In this document: positions 36,001 to 47,128 of the stretch, in pieces
How the letters are laid out: every line of letters begins with the position of its first letter
Numbering within the stretch: the stretch's first letter is position 1
Origin: Welwitschia mirabilis
Lineage: Eukaryota; Gnetophyta; Gnetopsida; Welwitschiales
Length of the DNA stretch: 64,000 bases
Assembly (NCBI GenBank): GCA_051453625.1
Contig: JBOZIK010000001.1
Location: 67,983,757-68,047,756, forward strand
Reading direction: 5' to 3'
Notes under the pieces: generated by a model
Databases searched by the model: none
Told to the model about the DNA's origin: nothing
What the model saw: the letters and a program-made list of their open reading frames with translations, nothing else
Position numbers and translations under genes: made by a program

Positions 36001-37480
36001 ATTCTACCTTTTAGTGTTTGGGCTTCCTTTAGTAACTTTATCTTTAGTAAATTTATTGCATCTTCTACTACCCCATTCAATTTGATTACCACTACTAATA
36101 AATAACATTAATGATGTATTAAGCTTATTTATGTGCATTTCACTTAAAAACCTTAGCCTACCCTTAAACTGAGTAGCAAACCTTGATATTATTCCTAATC
36201 AATTTCTACTTTAGTTTCTCTAATCATGTAGTTAGTCTTTATAGCTTTGTTAAACTTACAAAGTGAAAACGAGTAAAATATTCCTCTAGAGTACTTAGAT
36301 TTATATTTCTTTAACTTCTTCAAGTTCTAAATTCCTAATGAGAATAGATAAATCTTTTTAACTTTTCATGGATAACATGAATATTGATAATCTACATGCT
36401 TATACTAGTGATTATATACCACTCTCTACTAATTAGTTATAGTGACAAATTTAGAATTAAAATGTTTTGTCTCATGTCTTTTCTTTAAATTCTTTTTAGT
36501 TGTTTTATTTATTTTAGTTAGAGTAGTAGCTTTATCTTAAGTCTACAGTACCTTGTTTTTTATATTCTTAAAGGATACTTATTGTTTAGGCCATAATGAT
36601 TTAATTTTAAAGTTAATTTTAGTTATAATGATTTTTTCTTATGGATTGACATCCCCCTCTCTTAGTTATTGGTATTTTATAATTTAAATACTATTATTTA
36701 TTATATTTTCATTATGAAATCATGTTAAGATCTTAATTTGCTAAGATATACTTTTCATATTATTTCATAGGGTATCTTAGATATATCAATAAGTGCATAA
36801 TGCACTTAGAACCATACCAAAAATTTTACAATCATGCCTTATGACTACTTTAGTGGCATGATGTCATGTCTAAATTTTTAAAGATCTAGAGATTTAGCCT
36901 AATTAGTTAAGTAAAAACTAAATTAAAAATAAATTTATTATTATGGATTCACTAAGCTAATTTAATTACTATATTATTTTATTTTCTTATTTTTAAGATG
37001 TAATTATTTTTAGGAAATTTGTTGTGTTATAATTACTATTTTAAGTGGTTTTTTATAACAGCTATAATTAATAATATTATTTAGTAATTCCATGGTTATT
37101 TAATTATAATGTTTAGTGGATAATTTAGTGCCTAAATTACTAGTTATATTATTTTATTTTCTTTGTGTAACTGTTGCATTTAAATACCATGATTGGTATA
37201 TTTTCTTATTTTCTTCTTTTTGTGCATGCGAAAAGACTCTTGCAAGGATTATAATTATTGTGATGCAATATGATACTTTATTTTAATATTTTATTTAGTA
37301 GTGTATACTAAGTAACACCCATAATTATGATGTTTTACTTTCTTTTAATTAACATTTATTCATTATAGAAAATATTTTTAATGTAGTTATTGGAATTGCT
37401 TGTTAAGTAATTTATCTTAATTCCTTATCCTAATAACTGGAAGTAATGGAATGTTAAATATTTATTATTTATTATTATTA
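36000..37480. other. No gene recognised; one perfect palindrome
   Basis: No coding domain was seen. A 17-base palindrome AAGTGCATAATGCACTT occurs at 36791-36807. The sequence may already belong to the long LTR-like region that follows, but the left boundary could not be set. Confidence 0.4.
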
Positions 37481-37606
37481 TGAATTTTTAATGCACCAAG
37501 TAGCCAAGTAAGATAATGATTAAGAGTTATGGAATCTTTATCATCTTCTTTTCACAATGACGTCTCTTCATATACTTGTGTCTCTTCATATCCCTACACC
37601 CTCTTG

Positions 37607-37620
37607 CTATAAATAGAACT
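37607..37620 (+). promoter_or_regulatory. TATA box, probably LTR promoter
   Basis: CTATAAATAG-type core in an otherwise mixed context, preceded by CTCTTCATAT repeats. Placed as an LTR promoter by its position upstream of a primer-binding site. Confidence 0.45.
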
Positions 37621-37835
37621 ATCTTTTCCTCTTATTTGCATATTTATAAGAATCCTCTATTATTGTATCTTAATGATTTCAAAGCTTATAGCTTGTAAAG
37701 AAATGAAGTCTTGAAATATTTAGAAGTAGTAAAGTCTTCAAGTTCATAATTCTTCATCTAAATATGGGTATGGTTCAAGGCTTCATTTATTTCTTGTATG
37801 GTTTCAATTAGTACTTGCATCTTTGTATGTTCTTA

Positions 37836-38029
37836 ATTAATTATTACATCTTTATGTGGTCATATTTCTTGAATCTTGTATGNNNNNNNNNNNNNNNNNN
37901 NNNNNNNNNNNNNNNNNNNNNNNNNNNNNNNNNNNNNNNNNNNNNNNNNNNNNNNNNNNNNNNNNNNNNNNNNNNNNNNNNNATGTACTTCATTAATTAT
38001 TACATCTTTATGTGGTCATATTTCTTGAA
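37836..38029. other. 100-N gap flanked by identical 47-base ends
   Basis: ATTAATTATTACATCTTTAT and the following bases up to CTTGTATG occur immediately before 37883 and again after 37982. This suggests that two contig ends overlap and were not merged. Confidence 0.8.
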
Positions 38030-38331
38030 TCTTGTATGCATCTTTATACATTTCTTTACTTTCATCTCTATTTTGTTCATTATTCATGCATTCATATTAA
38101 GGTTTAAATAGGTGCTTGTTTTACTGCTTTCTTAAGAAAATTGCAAAATTTTAAGTAGTAATCCTAGTCATGAGTACAAGTTTTTATTATATTTTTTGTA
38201 AATCTTTTGGAATTTGAGTGTGATTGTAATCCATAGTTTACTCTTATTGAGGAACTACATTTTAGTGATGTATCTTGTTTTTACATCTTCTTATTATATC
38301 TTAAATTACAGATCTCATGGAAGTGAGAATT

Positions 38332-38510
38332 CCATAGATCACTAAATGAGAAAGTGGAATGTGAGAATCCATAGATCACTAAATGAGACAGTGGGATTAA
38401 TAGAACCATAGATCACCAAATGAGGTAGTGGAGTATGAGAACATGAGAGATCCATAGATCACTGAATGAGGCAGTGGACCTTATAGATCATCAAATGAGG
38501 CAATAGAGGG
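38332..38510 (+). repeat. Tandem repeat, CCATAGATCACTAAATGAG unit
   Basis: Five copies of CCATAGATCACTAAATGAGG followed by CAGTGGA with variable spacers (starts near 38332, 38379, 38406, 38451 and 38483). The spacers are similar to each other and purine-rich. Confidence 0.75.
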
Positions 38511-38617
38511 AAAAGAAACATATATGAAAAGATTATTAAAAAATTGGTTATTCTCATTTCATTTCCATAAGTTCATCACTTAGAAATCTTGATTTTTGCT
38601 TTATCTATCTTGAGGTC

Positions 38618-38865
38618 TTGGTCACATATTGTATTATTTTGGTAATGCATCTTATATTAATTTGGTAATACATCTTAGATTATTTGGCATTGCATTCTTG
38701 AATTATTCTTGGTCACATCTTAGATTATTTTTTGGTCATTTCTTAGATTAGTTTTACACTCTTCAATTATTTTGACTATACATCGTCAATTATTTTGGTA
38801 AAGTATTTTGGATTATTTTGGCAGTACATCTTGGATTATTTTGATAGTACATCTTAGATATTCAT
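38618..38865 (+). repeat. Tandem repeat, TTATTTTGGTAATACATCTTAGA unit
   Basis: Roughly eight degenerate copies of a 22-30-base unit (TTTTGGTAATACATCTTAGA). It directly follows the previous array and lies in the same LTR-like region. Confidence 0.7.
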
Positions 38866-39454
38866 GTAATTCCTTACCTTATACTTGGAATCCATTATCT
38901 ATCTACATCTTATTGTAGGTCATGCTGAGAACTGTGATGCTTATAGTTCTTACACGATAGTTGCATGTGCAAGAAATGCTAGAAAGAATTATGCGGAAAT
39001 GAGTAATGAATGCATATGACTAGGTGTCATCTATTTTTTTAATGTTTTCATGTATATTACTTATAGGACCTTGTGTGTTACTAGAGCTTTACAATAGTTA
39101 TTGATATGATTTTAGTATTATACTTAAATTTATCTTAGAAATAAAAAAGTGTTTATTTGCTCTTATATGAAAAGAATATATGTGTTAGTTACCTTCTTTT
39201 CCTGCAAAAGTTAATTTAGAAATGTGTTTATGTGTATCTTATAGATTCATAAATAATGACATTTCATACTTAGGAACTTGTCTATATAGATTGATCTTCA
39301 TACATGTGCACATTTAAGATACCTTACAAACATTTAATTAGGCTATTATAGCAAATTTAAATGATTTTATTAAGAGCTAAACTTTGGCAAGGTTATTACA
39401 TTAGTCTTATCTCTAATTAGAGGAACTTAGCATAAAATCTTGAATGCTATAATT

Positions 39455-39467
39455 TGGATTCAGAGCA
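39455..39467 (+). other. Putative decayed primer-binding site (Met type)
   Basis: TGGATTCAGAGCA compared with the standard TGGTATCAGAGCA: the same length with two swapped bases, preceded by a CTATAAT LTR-like end. Confidence 0.45.
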
Positions 39468-42400
39468 TTAATTGAAGTTTTAGGTTTTAAGAAGATAGAA
39501 GTTATGCATGATGATGTTTTAAACGTAGGAGTCAAACTTTAAAAGCATAATTCATTTTAACTTATGGATTGCAGTTATATAGTAAAATGCCTAAAAATAT
39601 ATTTTATTAAAATAAATATCTATAATATGACTCTAATAGCATAGGGCATTTTCTTTTGATTAGAGAAATTATTTTATAATATTTAACCTTGGATGGTCAT
39701 ATGTCCAAACTCTAAATTTGTATATAAAATTTTCCTTATTATGAAGGAAGACATGAAATAATTAAATTAATTTATGTATTTGTGCAAGAGTGCCATAACC
39801 ACTTAAGCCCTTTTAAACTAAGTAGATGGGTCTTTGATACATGGAGCTATGGATGTAGTGATCTTACATCTATAAGATATTATCATAGTAATGGATGATA
39901 TTGATATGCGAGAGAAAATGGATCTATAAGGGTGATTTCTATTCTTAATGTTTTATCTTGTTATTAATGTTTATCTAAATTGTTTTATGTTTTATTTAAT
40001 TTGATATTGATGCATTTCATATTTCATAAATTAGTAGATCTTTATAATTAAAATAAAATACAATAATCATGGTTATGATAATCTTTTAAAAATAATTAGA
40101 ATCATGATTTGTCATAGCATATGTAAATAATAGTAAGCTTAATCTAATATTCTGTCACTATATGCTATCCTCAAATGAATCCATGCCATACCTATAATAT
40201 TGAATTTTACTTTTTACCTTTTATTTTGATAATTTTTATTTAGCAACTAATACTTATAGCTATATTGTTATGTATATGCTTTATTTAGAAGAATAATATT
40301 CTTGTACTTTTAATTTGGGTCTACCATACTAAAACCTATAAGAAGCATAATAACTAAGAGTGAAATTTAAAAAGATAAGTGAATATACTAAAAATTCAAT
40401 AATAAGAAGAGAAAAAAAAGGAACAACAATAAAGGCCTAGATAAACTATACTATATCTTCCTAATAACAAAGAGAACTCATAGAGATGATACCTAGAAAA
40501 TATAGAGATTTAGATAAAATAAATAACAAGAAGAAGGAGATATTATCAAATATTGATTAAGAAAGAAATAATTTATGTAACTTGATGATTCTATAGAAAC
40601 CTAAGCTCTAAAGTGGGCTCTTCTCATAAAGTATTTTCTGTAATACAAACTTCTTTTACTTGATGTTTTTTTTCTTCGCTTTTTTCCTATGCTTTTTACA
40701 TCCTTTTTTCTATGCTTTTTTTGCTATGTTTAAAATGTATTTTTAGGCTTATAATATTTCGATATCATCATATAATAGAAATGTATGTTGTTTTCTTTAA
40801 AAATTAGGCTTTAAAGTGAAGTTTTAACATACTTTAACCCTTATTCACATTGAGAATGATGAAATGCGTTGGATAGGCATCATTAGATATTGAAAATTTT
40901 TAAAATTTAATTTTTATGCCTTAATTTAATACAAAAACTACATAATTATATTTCTACTTTTCTATTTTGAAAGGATATAAAATAAGAAGTTAAGAAAAAT
41001 ATTAAAATTGCAAATGAAATTAAACTTCAAAAGTTAGAAATTTTTGTTTCTTTTGTAATATGATACATTAATTTGATTTAAGAAATGGATTTTGTTTTTT
41101 TCTGGGAGATTATTTTAAGATTTATTTCTAATATTAAATGTAATACTTTAAAAAATTTTAAAGATTGCAAATTGCCTTTTGAACTTCAACTTTTCATATT
41201 TGCTAAGGCAATAGTAAAGTGCTAGCAAGGGAATGTAATTACAGTTTAAATATTATAATTTTGAATCTTAGTATAGCAATTATTTTAAAGTGATTAATTC
41301 TATGTTTAATAATCATTTTTCATTAATAGATATTTAATCATAACTATTATTATTCATCATGAGAGAATGATATTCTAGTTTTATGGTAAAACTTGCAAAG
41401 CATTAATTAATTCATTATTGAATGTTAAAATCTTAACCTAACTAGTCCATCACTAGATCCATGGTGTCATTGATGTTTTGAATATTATAAGTTTCATAAA
41501 ATTCAAAATAAAAATCAACTATTAAATAATAATTTTAGTTTGACAAATAGCTATGAAACTCAACCAAAAGTTTAAAAAATCAAAAAGATATGATAAAGAT
41601 TATTTTACTAATCTTAATTATTAAATAATATCACTTTGATTAGGTGTGTTATGGCTTAATTTATTTAGCAAAATAATTTGAATATAAAATCATAACCTTA
41701 ATACTATGAAAGCACAACCTACCTTAAGAGTTATAAATCATTTGATTATGTGGTTCTTCATGTTAGCATTACATGTTTCGTTTATGATTAACATTCCTTT
41801 TCACTATTTCTTGCATTTTCTATTAATCCCATTATGATTTCATGACTATGTTAATGCTTGTCTTATAATAATTTTCTAAACCTCTTTTATTCTTCCCTAA
41901 TCATGTGAGAATGATTGTTCAATGAGGAAGCCTTCTTATCAAGCCTAAGGATGTATTTTATATCAAATTATTATTTTTTCTAGTATTCACATTCCTAATT
42001 AATGAAATTTGAATAATACTTGGATTTGCTTTTAATTTCCATCATTATAAATTTATGATTCTTGCATTATAATACTCTAGTTTAGATGTTCTTTTACTAT
42101 TTATTATTTAATTATTAATTTCTTTAATGAAGTTTTAGAGATTTATTAGGATAAGTGATTGATATGTTAGATTTGTAACATTTCTTATGATTTTTGTTTT
42201 CAAGATTACATTGTATGATAATCCATATCTCAATGATAATGATATCATTTTTGAGTTAATGAAAGGATGATGATTATTGTGTTTTTCATTATTTAGGATT
42301 TCTTAATTGTTTATCTTGTAAATGATTATTTCTAATGCTTAAGAGAAGAAGCATTTATCTACTATGTTTCATACTTTTTTAAATAATTTTACTTATCCTA

Positions 42401-42620
42401 CAAGTATTTGATTTAATACAAATAAATGATTTTAAGATTCAAAATTCCCTTGTGATTTTTAGAAAATATGGAAAATTAAAATTGTCTATATTACAAGTAA
42501 CAATCCTAATTTTTATTTTAAAATTAATATCCTTACCTTAGTAGCTAGGGCATATCGCTCCTTAAGCATGAAGCATATTCTAAAGTAGATAAATATAAAG
42601 TATTTATTAAATATGATTTA
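39468..42620. other. 3.1 kb without recognised gene
   Basis: AT-rich and heavily decayed. It probably includes the internal region of the element that begins at 39455, but no gag or pol motif could be matched on either strand. Confidence 0.35.
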
Positions 42621-42625
42621 CCAAT

Positions 42626-42638
42626 TTGTATCAAAGCC
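42626..42638 (+). other. Putative decayed copia primer-binding site
   Basis: TTGTATCAAAGCC resembles TTGGTATCAGAGCC with one base missing and one G to A. About 300-600 bases further on, the plus strand has a weak copia gag resemblance (PTEIDNQQ, then RLYCESQRMSYLHLTL near 43110-43180). Confidence 0.4.
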
Positions 42639-43199
42639 CCTCGGTGAAGAATATTAGTTAACCTAGATCATCATCATTCTTAGAAGTGCAAACATCCTAG
42701 AAAACTCTATGAAAGTCTTTTTTGATTAGTAATCATGATTAAAGAAAATTCCTAAATATATGATCAATTAGAGGAAAAAAAAATTCACATGTAATCTAAT
42801 AGGAAGAGTAATAAATATGTCTTTAGTTCAAGAATATGTTTACAAATCAGATACTTGCCTATAAGGTATTTTTTTTAATCCTTGCATCTTTTAATTTTGT
42901 TTTTATCTTACACAATATAAAATTACACAACTTCTTAAAGTTACTCCTCAATAAAAATGGGATTTCTAAAATCTTAAATACTTCATTCTTAGAATGATAT
43001 GATAAAATTAGAGTGACAACTTTCTCTAGCCTTTAAACTACAAAAGATATATGACTTAGTATAATGAACTCAAGATCCCAAAAGATGATAACATTGATCA
43101 ACCTACTGAAATAGATAACCAACAATGAAGGCTGTATTGTGAATCACAAAGAATGAGTTATCTACATCTAACATTAAAAAGCTACTTTAAGGTCACAAC

Positions 43200-44980
43200 A
43201 ATTTTGATTCCATAAATTTAAATAATAGAAGTATATTAAAAAAGAGCATGAGAAAGAAAAGCAATAGTGAGGTAAAAAGGTATGAGGCTAAATGACACCA
43301 ATGCCTCATTGATAGTATAAGGCAAAAGATTTGAGTAATACTAGTTGTAGTAGAAACTTGAAAATTGACATCAATAAATAAGATATGAATAATATTGATG
43401 AAATTATTATCAAAACCATATTTCTAAAAGCATGAAATGAAAAACTTCCATTCAATCTAGCTATAAGCTTTAGCATAGTAACATGTTTCCAATTTGTTTA
43501 CGAATCAATATCATATACTACAACAAGATACAAATTATTATTATAATTTATTAGACTTAAAACTATGTCATACATAAGTGTTTTAATGTTAATAAGATTT
43601 GAAAGAGTTTACTTTTGAAATCCTAGTGAACTTTATGTTATGCATCTTGGAATTATAAAACAAAAGATAACTGAATCATTATATGAATTTTAATCATATT
43701 ATTTAATTTATCTATGAAATAAAAATAAGGTTACTAATGTTCTTATAGTTTTGTATTCGATTATTTTTTAATTCTATGAATACTTAATTGACATATAAGG
43801 TTAGTTGATTTGATATCAAGAGAAGAAAGATGTTTCAAGCAATATTTTATCCACCATAGAGGATGTTATGTTTTTCTTATTTAGAATGGTCATGCTAAGA
43901 AAACTATAAGTACATTTAAGAGGAAAATTTTTTTAACATGTATTGTAATGATTTTTAGAAAACTTGTATTTTTCCTAAAGAAGTTGAAATATGAATTTGT
44001 GATGGCTTATACACCATTAACAATAGTAGTGTTAGCTCTTTAAAAACTAAGAAATTATTAAAACACAAAACTATTTTATATCTAATTTCTTCTCTTTGAT
44101 CCTAATGTAAATTTATCTTATTATGTGAAACAACCTTATTTTTAAATTTTTAAATAAATTATTTTTCTTATATTATCATATTAAGATTTTTTGTTTATTT
44201 ATGTTTATTAATTATATTTCAAAATAAGTAAAATTTTTAATATAGAAGTTTACATGCTTGTTCTTTTATATTTTTGTCTTTAAAAGTAAATATGCTTTAA
44301 ATGTGACTCGAAATTCCAAAATGTCATTTACTTTATAATTTGTTTTAAGATTTTATAATATCATATTGGAAGATATTTTATTTTGCTAAGTTTCTCCTAA
44401 TTATCTATTGTATTATCTTGGGTTTTTGCCACCATATAACTATGTTGGGATAAAGTCATTAATGTTGTTATCCATGAATAAGAATTATTAATGTTGAGTT
44501 ATAATTCTAGTTGACCTCATCATGTACATGGATAGCATTACAAAGATACATCATGGAAACTTATATTATCTTTAAATCCTTAAGCAAATAAATAATGGAT
44601 GTATATTAACTATAAAAATTTTATTTTGTTCCTCTTATCCATCGTCTTCTTTAATCATTTGCTACATTTGAATCTTCAATAAGTCAAATATAGTCCCACT
44701 ATTAGAATCTCTTTTTTTAACTTAAAAGTGAAATAAAAGTTGTACAAATGTTAGATCAAATAAAAAAAGATGGAATAATGTTGAATGTAATAAAAAATAC
44801 AAAAACAAGAAGCATGTAAATTGAAGGCAAAAGGTACATAGACCTATATGATTTGATAATGTACCTACTTCCATGGATATGGGAAGATACTTTTCTCACT
44901 ATAGGATGAAAAATTACAATAGTACAAATCTAACTTGCTCTATCAGTACAGTAACAATAATAAGTTAAGCACAAAAACAA
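43200..44980. other. No gene recognised
   Basis: No clear reading frame, repeat or motif. The right end presumably includes decayed minus-strand copia integrase sequence. Confidence 0.35.
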
Positions 44981-45960
44981 CCATCATTATCTCTTCAATA
45001 TAGTAGTAGGGATGAGAACACAAAAAGATAAGAAAACCTTGTTATCACTCATCCATACTTAGAAGACCATAACATATATTGTTACTTCAATGCAATGCTC
45101 TATTTCAAAGTTCCACTACTCTTTATATATGTTTAAGATTATGGAAATACCATGTTCTAGAAAAATTAGAACTTTGAAAGCCATGTACCAAATGCACCAA
45201 ATCTAATCTAAAAAAGCCTTAAACATCACTATGTACTAAATCTAGGATATCCTTACTCTTTTCTTTGCTACTAGCAAATTTCACCTTGTGTTTTCTTCCA
45301 TATGCATAATTCTTAAAAAAATCATATTCTATTTTTCTTTAGGTTTGGAAGTGAATTTTCATTAAGTAAACTCTTCATCTTAGTTCACTAAGATGACTAA
45401 GATGCTTGTGCCAAAAAATTAATGTAGCAACATCCCTGGCTATAATGTCTAAATCTTCTGCAACTATTTATTCCAATAGCATGTAGATATTTACATGCTT
45501 CTTGTTGTTCACCATCATAGAGAATCTTCAAAGACTTTTAATCACTTAGTTTCTCCCATGAACTTACAATCGAGATCATCCAATGCTCCAAGGAAACCTT
45601 TGAAACATATCTTATATGTAAAATATTTTGCTCAACTCCATCATGTATCTTAATTCGAATGATACCAACACCAACAATCCTAAATTTATCATTCATTCTG
45701 ATTAGGAAATGTTCCTCATTAATTTTTTATTAAGTGTAAAACCAAGATTTGTTGGAAGGAATTTGCCATGAAGCCCATAAATCAAGGATTCAATTAGCAC
45801 CTTTATGTGGTCTTAAAGATGCAAGCACATCTCCACTAGCATCTGCATTTACAAAGTTATACCCATCTATTTGAAAGCTTGAGCCCTTAACATTCCCTAG
45901 CTTTTCATGTGACATTGACCATAAATGCAATTAATGTGAGTAACACTTAAAATTTACACC
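44980..45960 (-). pseudogene. Decayed Ty1/copia zinc knuckle, PR and integrase start
   Basis: From right to left on the minus strand: a broken zinc knuckle beginning CYSH near 45930, DADASGDVLASL-like text (45830), then ILDLWASWHI with DKSWF-like NKSWFYT (about 45780-45740), which is the copia protease site with DSGAS changed to DLWAS. EHFLIRMNDKFRIVGVGIIR follows, then WHKHLSHLSELR (about 45420-45380), the pre-integrase LWHxRLGHxSE block. ILDLVHSDV*GFF near 45240 is the integrase DVWGP motif with Trp changed to stop. Gene order fits Ty1/copia. It stops about 500 bases downstream of the lectin gene. Confidence 0.75.
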
Positions 45961-46361
45961 CAATTTTGGGCTTAGCTATGACAAAAGGAGACTCTCATTA
46001 ATTTTAGGTTCATTTACAATAAAAAGAGATGCATATTTAATTCAAGAGGAGATCATGCATTTAAAAGTTTCCACCCAAGTTTAAGCTCATTAAAACAAAT
46101 GCATGTTAATTTTAGGCTCATTTAAAAAACCATGGATTTTGAAACGTAGAATTAGCAAATTTAATGTAGAATATCAAATTTAATCACAAAAGAAGGATAA
46201 CCCAAATTGAAGACGTTGTGAATTGAAGTGAACAGCAAAGAGTGTTAAAAGGTACAAAAATTTTTAACCACTAATTTACCCCTCATTTTATTGACTCATA
46301 CTAGTAAACGAGGACAAACTGGGGATTTCTTAATCATGGTTGGGCCAGTCCTACAGACACA

Positions 46362-46367
46362 TTTATT
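46362..46367 (-). terminator. Candidate polyadenylation signal of lectin gene
   Basis: AATAAA on the minus strand about 140 bases after the lectin stop codon. A second AATAAA lies at 46287-46292. Either could serve; the first has the more usual distance. Confidence 0.5.
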
Positions 46368-46506
46368 GAATCAAATATTGCACCAAACCAACTCAACCTC
46401 TAAATGAGGATCATCGCAGTCCCATGCAAAACGTTTTCGCTAAATCCACTGCCGTTCCGGTGAATACCTTGAATGTCATAAATCTCATTAGTGATTTAAA
46501 GAAATG

Positions 46507-47128
46507 CTACTTGCTTGTGCTGCTCCGAAATTTGGAAAGGAGTCTGTTGTTGGGTTTCTGATCGTTCCCTAACCAGTGTTGCATATGGACTCCAATAGCA
46601 TGCAGACAGATACTGCTTCGGCCATGAAACCCAACGATCTTACCACCACTCTTGGCAGAGGTGAAGAACTTCCCAAATTCTTCGCCGAACGGCCCATATC
46701 TTCCCCTGGTGGAATAAAATGTCAGTGATTTTATGACTTCTGGTTCTTTTTCATTGCGGCAGCTACAGTAATATCCACTGACACAGGTGAGAATTTCGTC
46801 AGGATATTTAAACTTTATCTGCAAAACAATCAAATGAAATGAATTTTCAATATAGATGATCAAATCTCAGATTGCTGGAATTCAATGATTTGAAGTGTAG
46901 TAGTACCCTGTTTGGTGTAGCATCTGTTACAGTCCCTCCATGACGCATAGACCATACTGATTGCCCATTCCTGTCGTATTCAAATTGAATTGAATGTATT
47001 ACTTCTGCCCTGGTGATCACTATCTGCTTGACACCAGAAAACACACCATCATCCCATGGTTTACCTCCATCCCCACCCCATGGGCCAGGTCCCACTGGAA
47101 CAGGTTCTTTCACCACTCCATGTATCAC
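46507..47128 (-). CDS. Lectin domain 3, sugar-binding loop changed
   Basis: Exon 47128-46907 carries GPGPWGGDGGKPWDDG and FEYDRNGQSVWSMRHGG. Exon 46818-46507 carries YPDEILTCVSGYYCS, SLTFYSTRGRYGPFGEE and VGFHGRSSICLHAIGVHM. At the sugar site GxxxD has become S-I-C-L-H: both the Gly and the carboxylate are gone, although the fold residues around it are kept. Classic mannose binding is unlikely; the domain may be structural or bind something else. The C-terminus is a short basic and Ser-rich tail. Confidence 0.87.

Larger units (their letters stand above)
37480..39454 (+). repeat. LTR-like region with TATA box
   Basis: GCTATAAATAGAAC at 37607-37620 is a good TATA box, followed by a CT-rich start region. 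The stretch ends about 1.8 kb later right before a decayed primer-binding site at 39455. Promoter, tandem repeats and primer site in that order fit the 5' LTR of a retroelement, possibly a long-LTR type. The left boundary was not found. The 100-N gap 37883-37982 lies inside and is flanked by the same 47 bases on each side. Confidence 0.45.

Noticed and set aside
38332-38510. CRISPR-like look of repeats with spacers
   Set aside because: Spacers are similar to each other and of uneven length, repeats are degenerate, and the context is a plant LTR region.
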